DNA of 64,000 nt, taken from positions 324,501 to 388,500 of the forward strand of contig NC_092576.1 in assembly GCF_037975245.1 (NCBI RefSeq), written 5' to 3'. The notes below the pieces were generated by a model that saw only the letters and a list, made by a program, of their open reading frames with translations, had not been told where the DNA came from and searched no databases. Shown one piece after another: positions 11,416 through 23,368 of the stretch. Source of the stretch: Apostichopus japonicus (taxonomy: Eukaryota; Echinodermata; Holothuroidea; Aspidochirotida; Stichopodidae). Positions within the stretch are counted from its first letter, which is position 1, and each line of letters opens with the position of its first letter. A program made the position numbers and the translations under genes.

Positions 11416-12352
11416 CTTAACTGTTAGAAAGGGGCAAAAAAAGGATGAAAATTAATGTTTAAAAAATTAATAAAAAACAACAAACTACAGTATATATTAA
11501 CCAAGTACAGGCACACTGACATTAGATCATTTACAGTTTACTGTACAAATCCAATGGCCAGGTCTGCAAATTTAAGGGATGTACAGTAGTACTATGAAAT
11601 ATATGATACACAATTTCTGGTATCTATTCTCCAGCAACAGCAATTTATGAGAATTTTTTCAAACTTTAAGACTGATAACATATAATTTTCGTAGCAAGAC
11701 GTAGACAATCCCTATGAATCAAGACAAACATGATACCCATACACTGTATGTATGGGAATCTTACAGATTAGATTTGCACAACCTCAATCCAGGAATTCAT
11801 CTCATGATTTATTGCCAAGCTGTTTAATACTACCATATCTAATCATATATTTTGGATACTTTGCAGGTTTTTGGTAAATTTGCTTATCCCCAAGCAAAGA
11901 AACAATGAGAGATGAGAGTTACAAACCATCTCTTAATTGCTTACAGAACTTCTAAGGCACGGTAGACCAATAGACAATTTTGACAATTTTTGGTAACAAA
12001 TATAACTTAATTTGATAGGTTTTATATGTATGCATTTACCCAAATCAAGCTGTACCAAGAGTTATTCAAAGTTTTATACCTCAAAAACTGCCAGCCACCT
12101 AGATTTGTTTTCCTAATTTATGATGGTTAATCAGTTCCAGCAAAGGATTCCAGTCCATGTGAGGTTACAGGAAACTGTTTGAGGCTACTGCATCTGTCAT
12201 ATTTTAAAACATAGACATAACCTGTCCTTACTCAAATTCCTCATTGCTGTGTATGCACAAGGGTTTGTCACCGGTCTGCATGCAATTGACAGACCTGGAT
12301 AGTGCCCTACTGTATATATAGCACAGATAACATGTACAAATTAATATCCACA
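11416..12352. other. No gene recognised (probable TMEM101 intron)
   Basis: AT-rich sequence. I looked on the minus strand for the missing TMEM101 N-terminal exon and saw no convincing match. Confidence 0.4.
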
Positions 12353-12873
12353 CAGCTTGGTAAAGCCATCTCACACTCCCTCCTCACACCTCATTTGCAT
12401 TTTACTTACACCAAATACAGCTTGGTAAAGCCATCTCACACTCCCTCCTCACACCTCATTTTCATATATTACTTATACCAAACACAGCTTGGTAAAGCCA
12501 TCTCACACTCCCTCCTCACACCTCATTTTCATATATTACTTATACCAAACACAGCTTGGTAAAGCCATCTCACACTCCCTCCTCACACCTCATTTGTATT
12601 TTACTTACACCAAATACAGCTTGATAAAGCCATCTCCCACTCCCTCCTCACATCTCATTTGCATTTTACTTACACCAAATACAGCTTGGTAAAGCCATCT
12701 CACACTCCCTCCTCACACCTCATTTTCATATATTACTTATACCAAACACAGCTTGGTAAAGCCATCTCACACTCCCTCCTCACACCTCATTTGTATTTTA
12801 CTTACACCAAATACAGCTTGATAAAGCCATCTCCCACTCCCTCCTCACATCTCATTTGCATATTACTTACACC
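12353..12873. repeat. 65/67-bp minisatellite with 197-bp higher-order period
   Basis: Eight tandem units start with CAGCTTGGTAAAGCCATCTC at 12353, 12418, 12485, 12552, 12617, 12682, 12749 and 12814. Spacings are 65, 67, 67, 65, 65, 67 and 65. Units 3-5 and 6-8 repeat as a block of one 67-bp and two 65-bp variants, so the array grew by a 197-bp step. The absence of stops in one frame is a consequence of the repeat, not evidence of coding. Confidence 0.9.
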
Positions 12874-14165
12874 CTAAGTGCGACAGTATAGAGCACTACC
12901 CAGCGTAACTTGCTTTGAGCAATGTGTCTACATACTGCTGCAGTGCTGACAGCTCTTACGGTATGACAGGTGTTCAGTGCAAATACCAACCCTAGGTTGA
13001 GTAGCACTTTTCATAGTGAGAGATATATATCGTTGTTAGTCACTGACATCATGTTTCAAATGCACCTAGCAACCTGTTCTATAAAATCTACATTGCTATA
13101 TAAATTTCAGTTGCAAAATGCTAAATTCCCTGTTTTTCCTTGAATCTCCTGTTTTTGTATAAAAAAATGTTAAATCTCCCTATTTTTATGACAAACAGGT
13201 TGGCAAACAGGTCTGAATTGTGCTTTAATCATATTGCAAACGGGTCTGACTTTCTAGCTAAGACAGCCTGCGGTTTTAGAACGCCTTAAGAAGTACTGTA
13301 GGCTACAAATACTCTCTGCCAACTGCTGGTCATAGAAAAACTAGTGTACAGTCAGTACATACAGCTGCAGTCCATACCCACAGCAAAGTGTATAAACGAT
13401 ACAGCGATGGACATCTCAGGTCCAGCTAAAGATAACAAGGTATCACTAAATTAAACATAGTGCATTCTTTCCAGAGTCATGACTTAATGCAAATGTTACA
13501 TCGAATCGAGAGTGTGGCCGACAGAATTAAAGGGTGTGAAGACTCGCGCAAAAAGGAAAGTGATATGCCGGTAATCTGACCTAGTTTTGAATGAGGTGTA
13601 ACAGAAGTGTAAGGCACCACCATTGATCCCAGAAAATACACACACAGCTTGCTAACGTCAGTAATTAGACACTAGTGTACAGTCAGTACATACAACTGCA
13701 GTCAATACCCGCAGCAAAGTGTATTTAACGATACAGCGATGGGCATCTCAGGTCCAGCTAAAGATAACAAGGTATCACGTTTCATTACTGTCTGCATTTT
13801 GTAGCGACACAAACAAAACGTCACTTGCAAGCAACAGAAAGTTAACCTTTCAGATGGCCGCATGCGGTTTGGGGCGAGTCTTCAATGCCTTTAACTAGCC
13901 TAATTTGGTATCTTCACCATAACGAGGGACTATACTACTGTAATTAGCTACTCCGAGTATTACTACTAGCACTTAGTAGTGATATTGCATGCTTGTTCCC
14001 GTGTCTAACTTTAGAACATACAGATCGTACGATAAACTTTGCCGACACCAAAGTGAAACTACTGTAATGTGCATAGAGATTGCCTGAATCTGTCAGTATA
14101 TCGCGTAATTGGTACAAATATATTTGGAAACGCGACTGCTTTCATTGGAAGAAGATTGAGGTTAC
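12874..14165. other. No gene proven; contains a ~106-bp direct duplication
   Basis: Two copies of a ~106-bp segment lie at 13341-13446 and 13671-13777, about 330 bp apart. Both carry ATG + 10 codons + GTATCAC, which looks like a short first exon followed by a splice donor on the plus strand. I cannot follow it into a downstream exon. Confidence 0.5.
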
Positions 14166-14191
14166 CTCGATTGAGCCTCAAGTTCTGCCAT
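14166..14191 (-). CDS. Possible TMEM101 first coding exon (short)
   Basis: On the minus strand an ATG opens MAELEAQS and is followed after 26 nt by a GAG|GTAACC donor. Its position upstream of the two secure TMEM101 exons makes it a candidate start exon, but the intermediate exon is not identified and the phase cannot be tested. This could be chance. Confidence 0.25.
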
Positions 14192-14697
14192 TATCATGCA
14201 CAAGCTAAGTGCGTCAACAAATGGCTTTCTTAGAATTAAAAACGAACATAGTGATCGTATCCTCTCTCCGGCACTAGTCATTACTGATGTTGTCAAACGT
14301 TCAATGCGCTGTGAAAACACTAAACAGAAACGCCTTTTCCAGCGGGCACTGAAAGTCTAGTCAAGGTTGACATGACGTTCCTATTTTTGAATTCATGTGT
14401 CTATTTTCACCAAATGCAGCAAAAGCAACAGGCATGGTTTTGTTTGCAAATGAGCGTAGAAACACCGAGAGCGGTTTGTTTTCTTCCTAATCAGTTTGTT
14501 CTATCACTTTTTACGTATAAGGGTGTAAGAACCACGTTGAATTCGGCACAGACTGTGAGAAAGACTTGGTTAATGATTTTGGCCAACTTTTGATTTTACT
14601 CCCGCACCCACTTTTCCACAAACAGCACACGCTTGGCGGCACGTCCCAGTGTAGACATTTCTGTATAGGCCAAATCAGCATTACAACTTGTCTTAAT

Positions 14698-14731
14698 ATC
14701 GCTCGCTTCTAGGCCTTTTGGATAAGATCAT
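14698..14731 (+). ncRNA. U2 snRNA 5'-end fragment
   Basis: CGCTTCTaGGCCTTTTGGaT followed by AAGATCA matches the strongly conserved U2 5' end with two differences (upper case = match). The similarity stops after about 28-34 nt; the branch-site-pairing region and Sm site are absent. It is therefore a U2 pseudogene or U2-derived SINE head, not a working gene. Confidence 0.6.
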
Positions 14732-15008
14732 TCACAGTCATAGTTTCGATGCAACGGGACTGGGGTTGAGAGCGGATCAGTCGTTCTGTAGTTTGCTTTT
14801 CGTGCCCAGGTTCTTTCCTGGATGACTTTTCTTTAAAAAAGTATTGGTTTTAGGTGCACTCCATGCAGCTTTTGCCACACATTCACTGATCATGCAACCA
14901 ATGTGGTATAACTTGAACTGCATCTCCGTCACTGACGTGACCATCAAGAAATCTCCAACGATCAAGGGCTCACGTTAGTGTATACGTAACGTTAAGGTCC
15001 ATACGTTA

Positions 15009-15071
<63 letters not shown>
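15009..15071. repeat. (TA)n microsatellite
   Basis: About 31 TA units, uninterrupted. A second tract follows at 15217-15261, on the other side of a 145-bp unique segment. Confidence 0.95.
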
Positions 15072-15074
<3 letters not shown>

Positions 15075-15214
15075 TAGGTTGGCGTCTATCTTGGCGCAGA
15101 GTGCTCTATGTCCATTGGACAGAGCGGAATATATGTTGGAGTTGTCTGAAGATCGCTACAAAGCGTGAAACTCCGAGTTACAACTACTAGTGTTCCACTA
15201 GTCTCATCTAGTAT

Positions 15215-15216
<2 letters not shown>

Positions 15217-15261
<45 letters not shown>
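15217..15261. repeat. (TA)n microsatellite
   Basis: About 22 TA units following CAACA. Confidence 0.95.
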
Positions 15262-15262
<1 letters not shown>

Positions 15263-15539
15263 GTTGTTGAATGCTCCATATTAGTGTTAGAACGATTCTA
15301 TTCAAATTATACTTGAACGTGCCGCACCAAAATAAATTGCTCCAGTTGACTAACACACTAAACTGATCACTTTCCATGGCCGCTAGAGCATAGCTAGAAG
15401 TTTTCAACTGACATACCCTACCCACCATATGATAGCTGACAGCTTGGAATGTCACAGCACGTTCATGAACTAGTTTTGGCCACTTATTTCTTGTTTGAAC
15501 GACATAACCTGCTTACATATACAGTTATTCCACGATATG

Positions 15540-16010
15540 CAGATAAAGATTTATTTGGCAGTATAGAGCCAGATATAACTGGATTATCTGGATTTTCTAT
15601 ATATCAAACCGATAAAGTTGTATCTGGCCCAGATATGGATGGCAAAAAATTTAGCCAGATAAAAAATTTAATGGGCCATATAAAAGTTTATCTGGATTTC
15701 TTTATATCAACCAGATAAAGTTTTATCTGGCCCAGATATATGGAAGCCATAAACTCCAACCACATCAAATTTTATATGGGCCATAGAAAAGTGTATCTGG
15801 ATTTTCTTTATATCAACCAAATAAATTTTTATCTGGCCCAGATATGGATGTAATAAAATTTAACCAGATCAAATTTATATGGGCCGTATAAAACTTTATT
15901 TTATATCAAGTTATATCTGCCCAATTTTTTATCTGGCCAGATATAAATTCCAGATCTGGAGCAGATCTGGCCCAGATTGAAATTCCAGATCTGGGCCAGA
16001 TCTGGGACCG
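15540..16010. repeat. ~104-bp degenerate tandem repeat with TATCTGGCCCAGATA cores
   Basis: About three to four units are seen, each with the palindromic core TATCTGGCCCAGATA (cores near 15621, 15724 and 15830, spacing 103-106) plus a CCAGATAAA...TGGGCCATATAAAA half. The right edge collapses into short CCAGATCTGG palindromes at 15950-16010. This may be a satellite monomer run or a MITE with internal palindromes. Confidence 0.7.
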
Positions 16011-16093
16011 GAATCTTCTCATTTCACCTAAGATTTTCTAAAAATCACCTTCTTATTGCAATCCTCCATATTTTTAGACCATCAGTAGATTTT

Positions 16094-16200
16094 GCAACAA
16101 AAAAACAAAAACGATTGTTTTTGTTTTTTGTTGCGAAATAAAGTTACCTATTGTATTGTATCGATTTTAAGATCGATACAATACAATAGGTAACTTTATT
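16094..16200. repeat. Two adjacent near-perfect hairpins
   Basis: The first hairpin is 16094-16134 (GCAACAAAAA arm, GATT loop). The second is 16137-16200: 29-bp arms match perfectly (16137-16165 and 16172-16200) around a 6-nt centre, giving an almost loop-free 64-bp palindrome. Confidence 0.85.
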
Positions 16201-16257
16201 ACTATTTTCTGACAATGGTTAACCTCTAAGGCGTATACGTTCACTGATTGTGGTGTG

Positions 16258-16261
16258 ATAC

Positions 16262-16292
<31 letters not shown>

Positions 16293-16301
16293 AATAAATA
16301 C

Positions 16302-16347
<46 letters not shown>
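16258..16347. repeat. (TA)n microsatellite, interrupted
   Basis: TA repeats with TG and AAATAAATA interruptions. Confidence 0.9.
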
Positions 16348-16349
<2 letters not shown>

Positions 16350-17496
16350 GCTAAATGTATAATTTGGTCGACATTCCATGGTAAAAATTGAGCTATTTCG
16401 TGGACTTCTACACGTCGACAATTTGGTGTCCACGTATTGTTTGAGCAATATTTTGCGACCGCTCATAGGTACCTATCACACAATGGAATACTTTTGCGGT
16501 GAGCGCCATTAATTTTGTGTCTAACTCCCGTCTGTTTAACATGTGGTCTTCAACAATTAACCACGTTGAATGACGTATAAGTTAGTGATTTCAAATTGGG
16601 TCATTAAGACGACTTCATGTTTTACGTATTTTACGGAAAAAATTCATAGGTATATCTTCATTTCAAAGCTGTCAATAATTGTATTTTAAGACTAGTCTTA
16701 TCATACGCTAGTGAAACAATTGACACAAACACTAATAAAACTTAATGCAACACATATATGTTAATGTTAGTCCTTACTCTTGACATGAGTGAGGCATTAT
16801 TTCTACTGGGGGTTATCTCCACAACCATATAAAGGACAGGCTGTAATACATAACTTCCAATGCACATTTTAATGTAAAGTGATCACATACATCCCCAAAT
16901 GTGTTATCAAGTTTCTAACTCACTATATATGTCCATTTATAAATTTGCAACATTCCGTTTGACGAATGCCGATGTTGTCTTTCTAACAAATTTGAAACTA
17001 TTAAATGCACTTTCAGCACATCATTTGTGGTGAGGTGATTTAATTTCGTGTAGTCCAACAGAATGTATTCAATCAAAGGATTAACCTTAATGTCAAGATC
17101 TTGGTACTTAGAATAATCCTAAGTCAAATCTCAACCACAACTTTTCCATTAGTTTTATGAAGATATAACTTTTCCCACTCAAAATGAGGGTTTTAAGTAG
17201 ACTATACTGTCCCTTAGAAATGACTGAATGTAGACATATACAAAGACCCCCTATCATACACAATTTATATAAAAACACTAAGTGGACACCAATCAAGGCC
17301 CAAAAAGTGTATATCTCTAACCGACTATGTATGTAGTAAAAAAGACAGATGAAGGAATTGCAAAGGGGTTCCGTAGAAGTGTGCCTCGGCATTTATTAAC
17401 TCAATTACACGTGTTTTCACAGATATATATCGATATAAAACTTATGTCCACCAAATGTTAACTTTTAACAAATGTCGCCCAAAGGTAGGATTTAGT

Positions 17497-17498
<2 letters not shown>
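16348..17498. other. No gene recognised
   Basis: AT-rich intergenic sequence with no supported feature. Confidence 0.4.
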
Positions 17499-17578
<80 letters not shown>

Positions 17579-17591
17579 TATATATATATAA
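17499..17591. repeat. (TA)n microsatellite
   Basis: About 45 TA units next to the SINE fragment that follows. Confidence 0.95.
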
Positions 17592-17623
17592 TTTAAAACG
17601 TAATGATAAGAAAAATGCAGAAC

Positions 17624-17712
17624 AGTGAAAAACTTCCAGCCTCCACCGGGATTCGAACCCGGGTCCCCCGCTTTGGACGCGGACACCCTAACCACTACGT
17701 TATGGACGCTGA
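17624..17712 (-). mobile_element. tRNA-derived SINE copy
   Basis: On the minus strand the sequence folds as a tRNA. It has an acceptor stem GCGTCCA/TGGAGGC, an A-box-like TAGTGGTTAGGGTG, an anticodon arm with loop GTCCAAA, and a T-arm with GGTTCGAATCC between CCGGG and CCCGG. A non-tRNA tail GGCTGGAAGTTTTTCACTG follows. The same tail occurs in the second copy at 17932-17980, so this is a dispersed SINE rather than a single tRNA gene. The anticodon position would read CCA, but I do not claim a functional tRNA. Confidence 0.65.
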
Positions 17713-17931
17713 TTGTATGTCCAGAGGTTCGAAACCTGTATCGAACAATACTAGTTCTGTTTTTGGTGACATATTTGCCTTACTCTAGAGATCAAACATG
17801 GTGCTAACCAACTCGATGATCTTGAAAGAGATACTTTGAACAGAATTTGTTAAATGAAATGGAGGTAAACGACAAAGGCAAATGAGTATTGATAACTGAA
17901 ATTGTAGTGAGTTGGACAACCCAGTTCAGTG

Positions 17932-17980
17932 AAAAAACTTCCAGCCTCCACCGGGATTCGAACCCGGGCCTCCTATTGTA
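17932..17980 (-). mobile_element. tRNA-derived SINE fragment (T-arm and tail)
   Basis: This shares the B box (GGTTCGAATCCCGG) and the GTGGAGGCTGGAAGTTTTTT tail with the copy at 17624-17712. The A-box and anticodon part is missing or diverged. Confidence 0.6.
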
Positions 17981-18893
17981 AGTTTTAGCGGATAGTTTCA
18001 AATTGTAGTAGTGTAATAGACTGTAAATTTGTGCAAAATCTTATTTTTGGAATTATTTAAACAATTATAACAAGAATTAAAAACAATTGTTTTAAGTAAA
18101 CTGTAAGTTGTTCACAAGTAAATGTCTTCCATAATTAAATATTATTTTAGATAAATGTCACACTTAGTTGTCAGATATTTCCACGTGAATAACCAGTTTA
18201 GGGAGAAAAACCCAGTACTTTTTTCTGAGTATTTTTTTTCCTCTTCTAAAATACCAGCGAAGTTAAACACCCTATGTCAATTCACCTCGCTGAGGGTTAC
18301 TATCCAAAGCAAGTAGCCACAAAGTTTCATCCATATTTTTTGGCAAAATTTGGCATTTTCAGTAAAATTCGTACACTGTATATAGCATAGTAACATAATT
18401 AATATTATATCTGCTGTGGCCTCTTTGTGTACGAGAGTGACCTTTATGTTAACAATCCATAATGTCTGATCGTCTTCTACAACACATACAATTATACTTT
18501 GAAGAAGTTTGTTTATTATTTGCTGGGAAATTCTGAGAACGTTTCGTGCCTTAGTGTTGCTACTGTAAGGACAATTATTTCGAGCACTTTCGTTGTCGAT
18601 GACAATTCCATGGAATGAACCTGTTATCTACCGGTTTAACTGTGGGTTAGTCCATACATATATTTCTGATATATCTGATATATTATATCAATACACACGA
18701 TTTTTGTGTACTTTTATATTATCATCCTAAACTTGTATTCCTTTCTGGCGTTCCATAGACTTCTGCTCAACATCGATCTGCAGCCCAATCTCCAATAGTT
18801 AAATCATCTGTCATATTCTGACAGATTCAGTTTAAACAATAATCGTTGAATCGTTGTCCTCGTTCGTGTATACACCTCGACTAAATTCTGGAC
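17981..18893. other. Downstream region of the sialyltransferase gene
   Basis: No gene is seen. A minus-strand AATAAA at 18512-18517 lies about 380 nt past the sialyltransferase stop and could be its polyadenylation signal. Confidence 0.4.
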
Positions 18894-19176
18894 TCATCCA
18901 GTGACATTTGCAGCGGCTGTCACACAAGGATCATACACAAGCCGAAGTAGACCTCTTTTGTGCATATCTTTCAGCATTTTATGTTCTCTGTCAAAATTAT
19001 GTGCCCTGGTGTGGAAATTAGTCAGGTTTGGCTGGTAGTAATGATGCAGTACCGGCCTGCCATGCGGGTCTTTCTCGTAGGGATAGAAACCGTAGAGAGT
19101 AATGTTCACACAGAGTGACTCAGCGACAGCTAAGATGTCTATACCAGAGGATGGGTAACCTCGAAATTTCCATTCC
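18894..19176 (-). CDS. Alpha-2,8-sialyltransferase (ST8SIA-like), exon 3 of 3
   Basis: This is the final exon, from the acceptor TTCATTATAG at 19177 to TGA at 18894-18896. It encodes the second half of the glycosyltransferase family 29 catalytic domain. Sialylmotif S is YPSSGIDILA ... LYGFYPYEKD (about residues 265-292), then the motif III histidine (HHYYQ), then an HNFDRE string fitting motif VS (His-x4-Glu). A C-terminal cysteine, as in other ST8Sia proteins, precedes the end. The enzyme would transfer sialic acid from CMP-sialic acid to sialylated glycans in the Golgi. The exon begins with one nucleotide that completes a split codon from exon 2. Confidence 0.85.
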
Positions 19177-20221
19177 CTATAATGAAGTGCAATAAAATAT
19201 AAAATAAATAAAAAAGGTATAGTATAAAAGAAAGAAAACGAACTTGGTTGTAATACTTCACTTTGCAATTAAGCTTGGATATATATTAAAAGTACGTACC
19301 TTCATTGGAAAATAATACATGACAAAGTGGTCAGGGCGCGTTTATCCAACCATCCTACCACCCCCCCCCCCACTCACTCGCCCACCAGCACCCCTCTATC
19401 GAGCTCACACAAAACTTCACAAGTATTTATTTTCACGACTTTGATTTAAACCTGATTAAGATTCTAATAATGCCGCAGAATGCACCATTTGACCTCAAAA
19501 GTATTCATTTTTGTACGGGATACCCCATCACGCTATGCGTGGGGGTCACCTTCATTGACACAGGGCTTTCCTTTATCAACTCCTGGGTAAACCCTCTAAG
19601 TGGAATCAATTAAGTGCCATTTAAGAGAGGAAAAAAACATGATATCGATTAGTAGGCCGCGTATAAACGTGTAGCCTTAGAATAACGGACGGGCCCAGCC
19701 GACGTGAAAATATTTCTAGATCGTATATCTTTTAGTCTTAAAACGGAACACGACAGACGACAAGCTATTCGCTATCTCTCTATAACAAATAAAATAAATG
19801 CAAAACGGAAAAACGTGAAAATACTATGCCAAATAAAGCATTAATAATCATAACTTATAACGGACTGCACACACACGTACACGCGCATAGGTATAAAGGG
19901 CAAAAGTGTTTTGTTCTCACATAAATACACCGATGTATATAGAAGAACAGATAGATGTTACACTTATTTTAGCACAGTGGTCCTTGCGAGCAAGGATTTT
20001 AGGCACACGACCAAGGAGTTTCCGAGAGGACTAAACCAATAACACCAGACCCCATCCCTCAGAATCAGTGCTCGAAATGCATGTTAGCTTGCTTAAAGAC
20101 TAGTTAAGTCAGTAAGCTCCGAAAGCCGTATATAAATAGTTGTTTCGATTTCTAGAAAATTCTCACTATCCTCAATTCTTTTTCGCCACCCATTTTGTTT
20201 TCAGTTTTTTAGAAAACACCA

Positions 20222-20339
<118 letters not shown>

Positions 20340-20348
20340 TATACTGAC

Positions 20349-20963
20349 TTGGATTTAACGGCTTCAGTAACGTGCACCATACTGTAAGCAAGTTTCGGAC
20401 GTAACTCATTCTCGGCAAAGAAGGTTGCAATCTTTTGTAGCCTGGTTGCGGAGTTATGTGCTTCGGTACTCTTAGCAAACCAGATAGTACTGTCGTTCAA
20501 GTGTCTCGTGATATATTTCATCATCGCATTGAGGCCATCGACGCCCGATTTCTTATCGACGAGGGTATTATACATGTTCGTCAATGTCGCATCGTTGATC
20601 ATCATAACCGAAGTCTTGTTGCCGACATCTTGTTCGTAACTTTCCAATCCGGCAAAGTTCGCTCTAATCACCAAATCGTTGGCGTCTATCTCTTGCCCGC
20701 ATCGGCTCTGAAGGATAATGCCTCCGTTCCCAATAATTGCACATTTTCTAACTTTTCTCAAGGTCCGATAAACCGGATCAATTTCATCTAAGGAACAGAA
20801 AGGTCGTCTCTGAAATTTCCCATTTGTGACATCTCTTACAAGAGAAGATACGTTCATTTGACGGATCATCGGAGAAAACTGTTGTCTAAATTTCATTAGG
20901 TCCGGAGAAACATTTTGATAAACTAAAATCACGGAATTCGGCTCAAAGCAAGACTCTTGATTT
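20349..20963 (-). CDS. Alpha-2,8-sialyltransferase (ST8SIA-like), exon 2 of 3
   Basis: A 615-nt exon from the acceptor TTTCTTCACAG (exon starts 20963) to the donor CCAA|GTCAGT (20349/20348). It carries part of the stem region and sialylmotif [10 protein letters not shown] ... [15 protein letters not shown] ... DVGNKT, about residues 128-172, with the paired cysteines typical of the family. Two leftover bases (AA) join the first G of exon 3 to make a lysine codon, so the phase fits exactly. With exon 1 the product would be about 352 residues, within the usual 350-380 of vertebrate ST8SIA1/3/5. The GNGG form resembles the ST8SIA1/5 side of the family, but orthology needs a tree. Confidence 0.88.
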
Positions 20964-21374
20964 CTGTGAAGAAAGGGAAAGGATAATGACAATTTACAAC
21001 CATTATTACCAAACATTGTCAATCATGTCGTGTACGAATCCACAGTGTTTCAAATTTTACTATTTACTGACCAACGTTTTGCAGATCCCTGGGTGGCATT
21101 CAAACTGGTTTCCTAAGTGATCCCAAATTTCACCTTCATCACCTTGACGACTCTCCAATGGTCAAATTGTCTACAAGGAAGAGGCATGCCTCTTTCACAA
21201 AGGAATGTGGGTGCTTAATGACAAAATGGTGTTACACTTTGCAACTTTCAAAGGTTTTAAGCGATGCTTTGTAAAGACCTGTAAACAGCCTACGATGAAA
21301 CGCAGAACATGGCAAGATATATGTTTTACATGTGTGCAGATCTGTATAATTATTATTTTAAAGTACGTTCATAT

Positions 21375-22445
21375 ATAATTGAACAAGTTGTTGTATTTTG
21401 AGATGAATAACTAAAGTAGTGACTCCAGTGGTTCTATATATTGTATTCAGATTATCGGATATGATCGAACATAGTAATGAGCAAGTTGTGGTTTTGAGTA
21501 ACTATAATAGTGACTCCAATGGTACTATTTACTACATTCAGATTAACTGATGATCGTACATATAGTATTAAGCAAGTTGTTGTGTGTTGAGTAACTATAA
21601 GAGTGACTCCAGTGGTTTTATATATTACATTCAGATTATCGGATATGATCGCACATAGTATTGAGCAACGTGTTGTATGTTGAGAAACTATAAAAGTGAC
21701 TCCAATGGTTATAATTGCATTCAGATTATCGGATATGATCGAACATAGTAATGAGCAAGTTGTTGGTTTGAGTAACTAGTAACTCCAATGGTACTATTTA
21801 CTACATTCAGATTAACTGATGATCGTACATATAGTATTAAGCAAGTTGTTGTGTGTTGAGTAACTATAAGAGTGACTCCAGTGGTTCTATATACTGCATT
21901 CAGATTATCGGATATGATCGCACATAGTATTGAGCAACGTGTTGTATGTTGAGAAACTATAAAAGTGACTCCAATGGTTATAATTGCATTCAGATTATCG
22001 GATATGATCGAACATAGTAATGAGCAAGTTGTTGTTTTGAGTAACAAGTAACTCCAATGGTACTATTTACTACATTCAGATTATCTGATATGATCGTACA
22101 TATAGTATTAAGCAAGTTGTTGTGTGTTGAATAACTATAAGAGTGACTCCAGTGGTTCTATATACTACATTCAGATTATCGGATATGATCGCACATAGTA
22201 TTGAGCAACGTGTTGTATGTTGAGAAACTATAAAAGTGACTCCAATGGTTATAATTGCATTCAGATTATCGGATATGATCGAACATAGTAATGAGCAAGT
22301 TGTTGGTTTGAGTAACTAGTAACTCCAATGGTACTATTTACTACATTCAGATTATCTGATATGATCGTACATATAGTATTAAGCAAGTTGTTGTGTGTTG
22401 AGTAACTATAAGAGTGACTCCAGTGGTTCTATATATTGCAGTCGG
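21375..22445. repeat. Minisatellite with ~270-bp higher-order unit of three ~90-bp subunits
   Basis: The subunits share ATTCAGATTATCGGATATGA, TCGNACATA...GAGCAAGTTG and AGTGACTCCAATGGT-type blocks. The variant with GATCGAAC recurs near 21463, 21737, 22006 and 22277 (spacing 274, 269, 271). Between successive GATCGAAC units lie GATCGTAC and GATCGCAC variants in a fixed order. There is no coding signal. Confidence 0.85.
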
Positions 22446-23368
22446 ATTAAAGGATTTCATCATAAATAATTGAGTATGTTGTAGTATGATAGCAACGTGA
22501 CATCATGTTCGTCAATATTCGGGCGCACATTTTGAGAGAAAGATGACTATTAAGATAAATGTTGTAAAAAAGCTGCGAGAATGGGGTCTCGAGAAGTTTA
22601 TTGAAACTTTTGAAGGTAAAATATAGTGAGTTCAAATAAACTGCACCACTTATGATCCATGTTTTAATCGTGTTGCTTATATTCTCATGCCTAATTCAGC
22701 AACGCTATCACGTTTTGTGTCCAGCTGTCAGACGAATATAGTCTAGGCCTACCCACAGGCGTTCAAAATGATAGTTAGCCTATAGGTAGGCCTATATACT
22801 ATAGGCTCGTGTAAGATTTCAAAATGAATGACAACTTACAAGTAATGTCTTGCAGACTTTCATACATATACTGATATGTTTATGTTATACCCTGAGTTTA
22901 CCAACAACAAGGCCCGTAGCCAGCGTGGATCACGGGGGGGGGGGCGTGCCCCCGTGCAAGGGTCCGTGCCCCCCCTTGTAAAATATTGGTAAGAAAAAAG
23001 ATTGCATGAAATTAAACGAATAAAATTGTAAAATGTTGTTGTTTACATGAATTGCAATTTGTTTTTTAGTTTGAAAATTTAATTTCGAAGAGTATAGTTT
23101 GCAGCCTCCCTTTCCATCCGCCCTGATCCCCACCTGCCCCTTCCCACCCACTATAGTATTTCTATGCTAAAACTGCAAACTCTCAATAGAAGTCCTGTAT
23201 AGGCTACTGTAATTTTCACCAGGTTCTTCATACATGTAATGTATACAAATAATACGCGCGTTTCTACACCCCTTCACAATACAATGGAAAAGTTGCACAG
23301 TGATCATACACTCCGGGCACATTGTTGTAAAGTTGTTATAGTTGGAGCTTTGCATAACTAACTACAAT

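Noticed and set aside
12302-12877. Open frames through the 65/67-bp repeat
   Set aside because: The frames exist only because the repeat unit lacks stops; there is no gene context.
15001-15100. Possible promoter TATA elements in TA tracts
   Set aside because: Simple-sequence TA runs create TATA matches everywhere.
17624-17712. Functional tRNA gene with CCA anticodon
   Set aside because: A second dispersed copy with the same non-tRNA tail, and a mismatched acceptor stem, favour a SINE.
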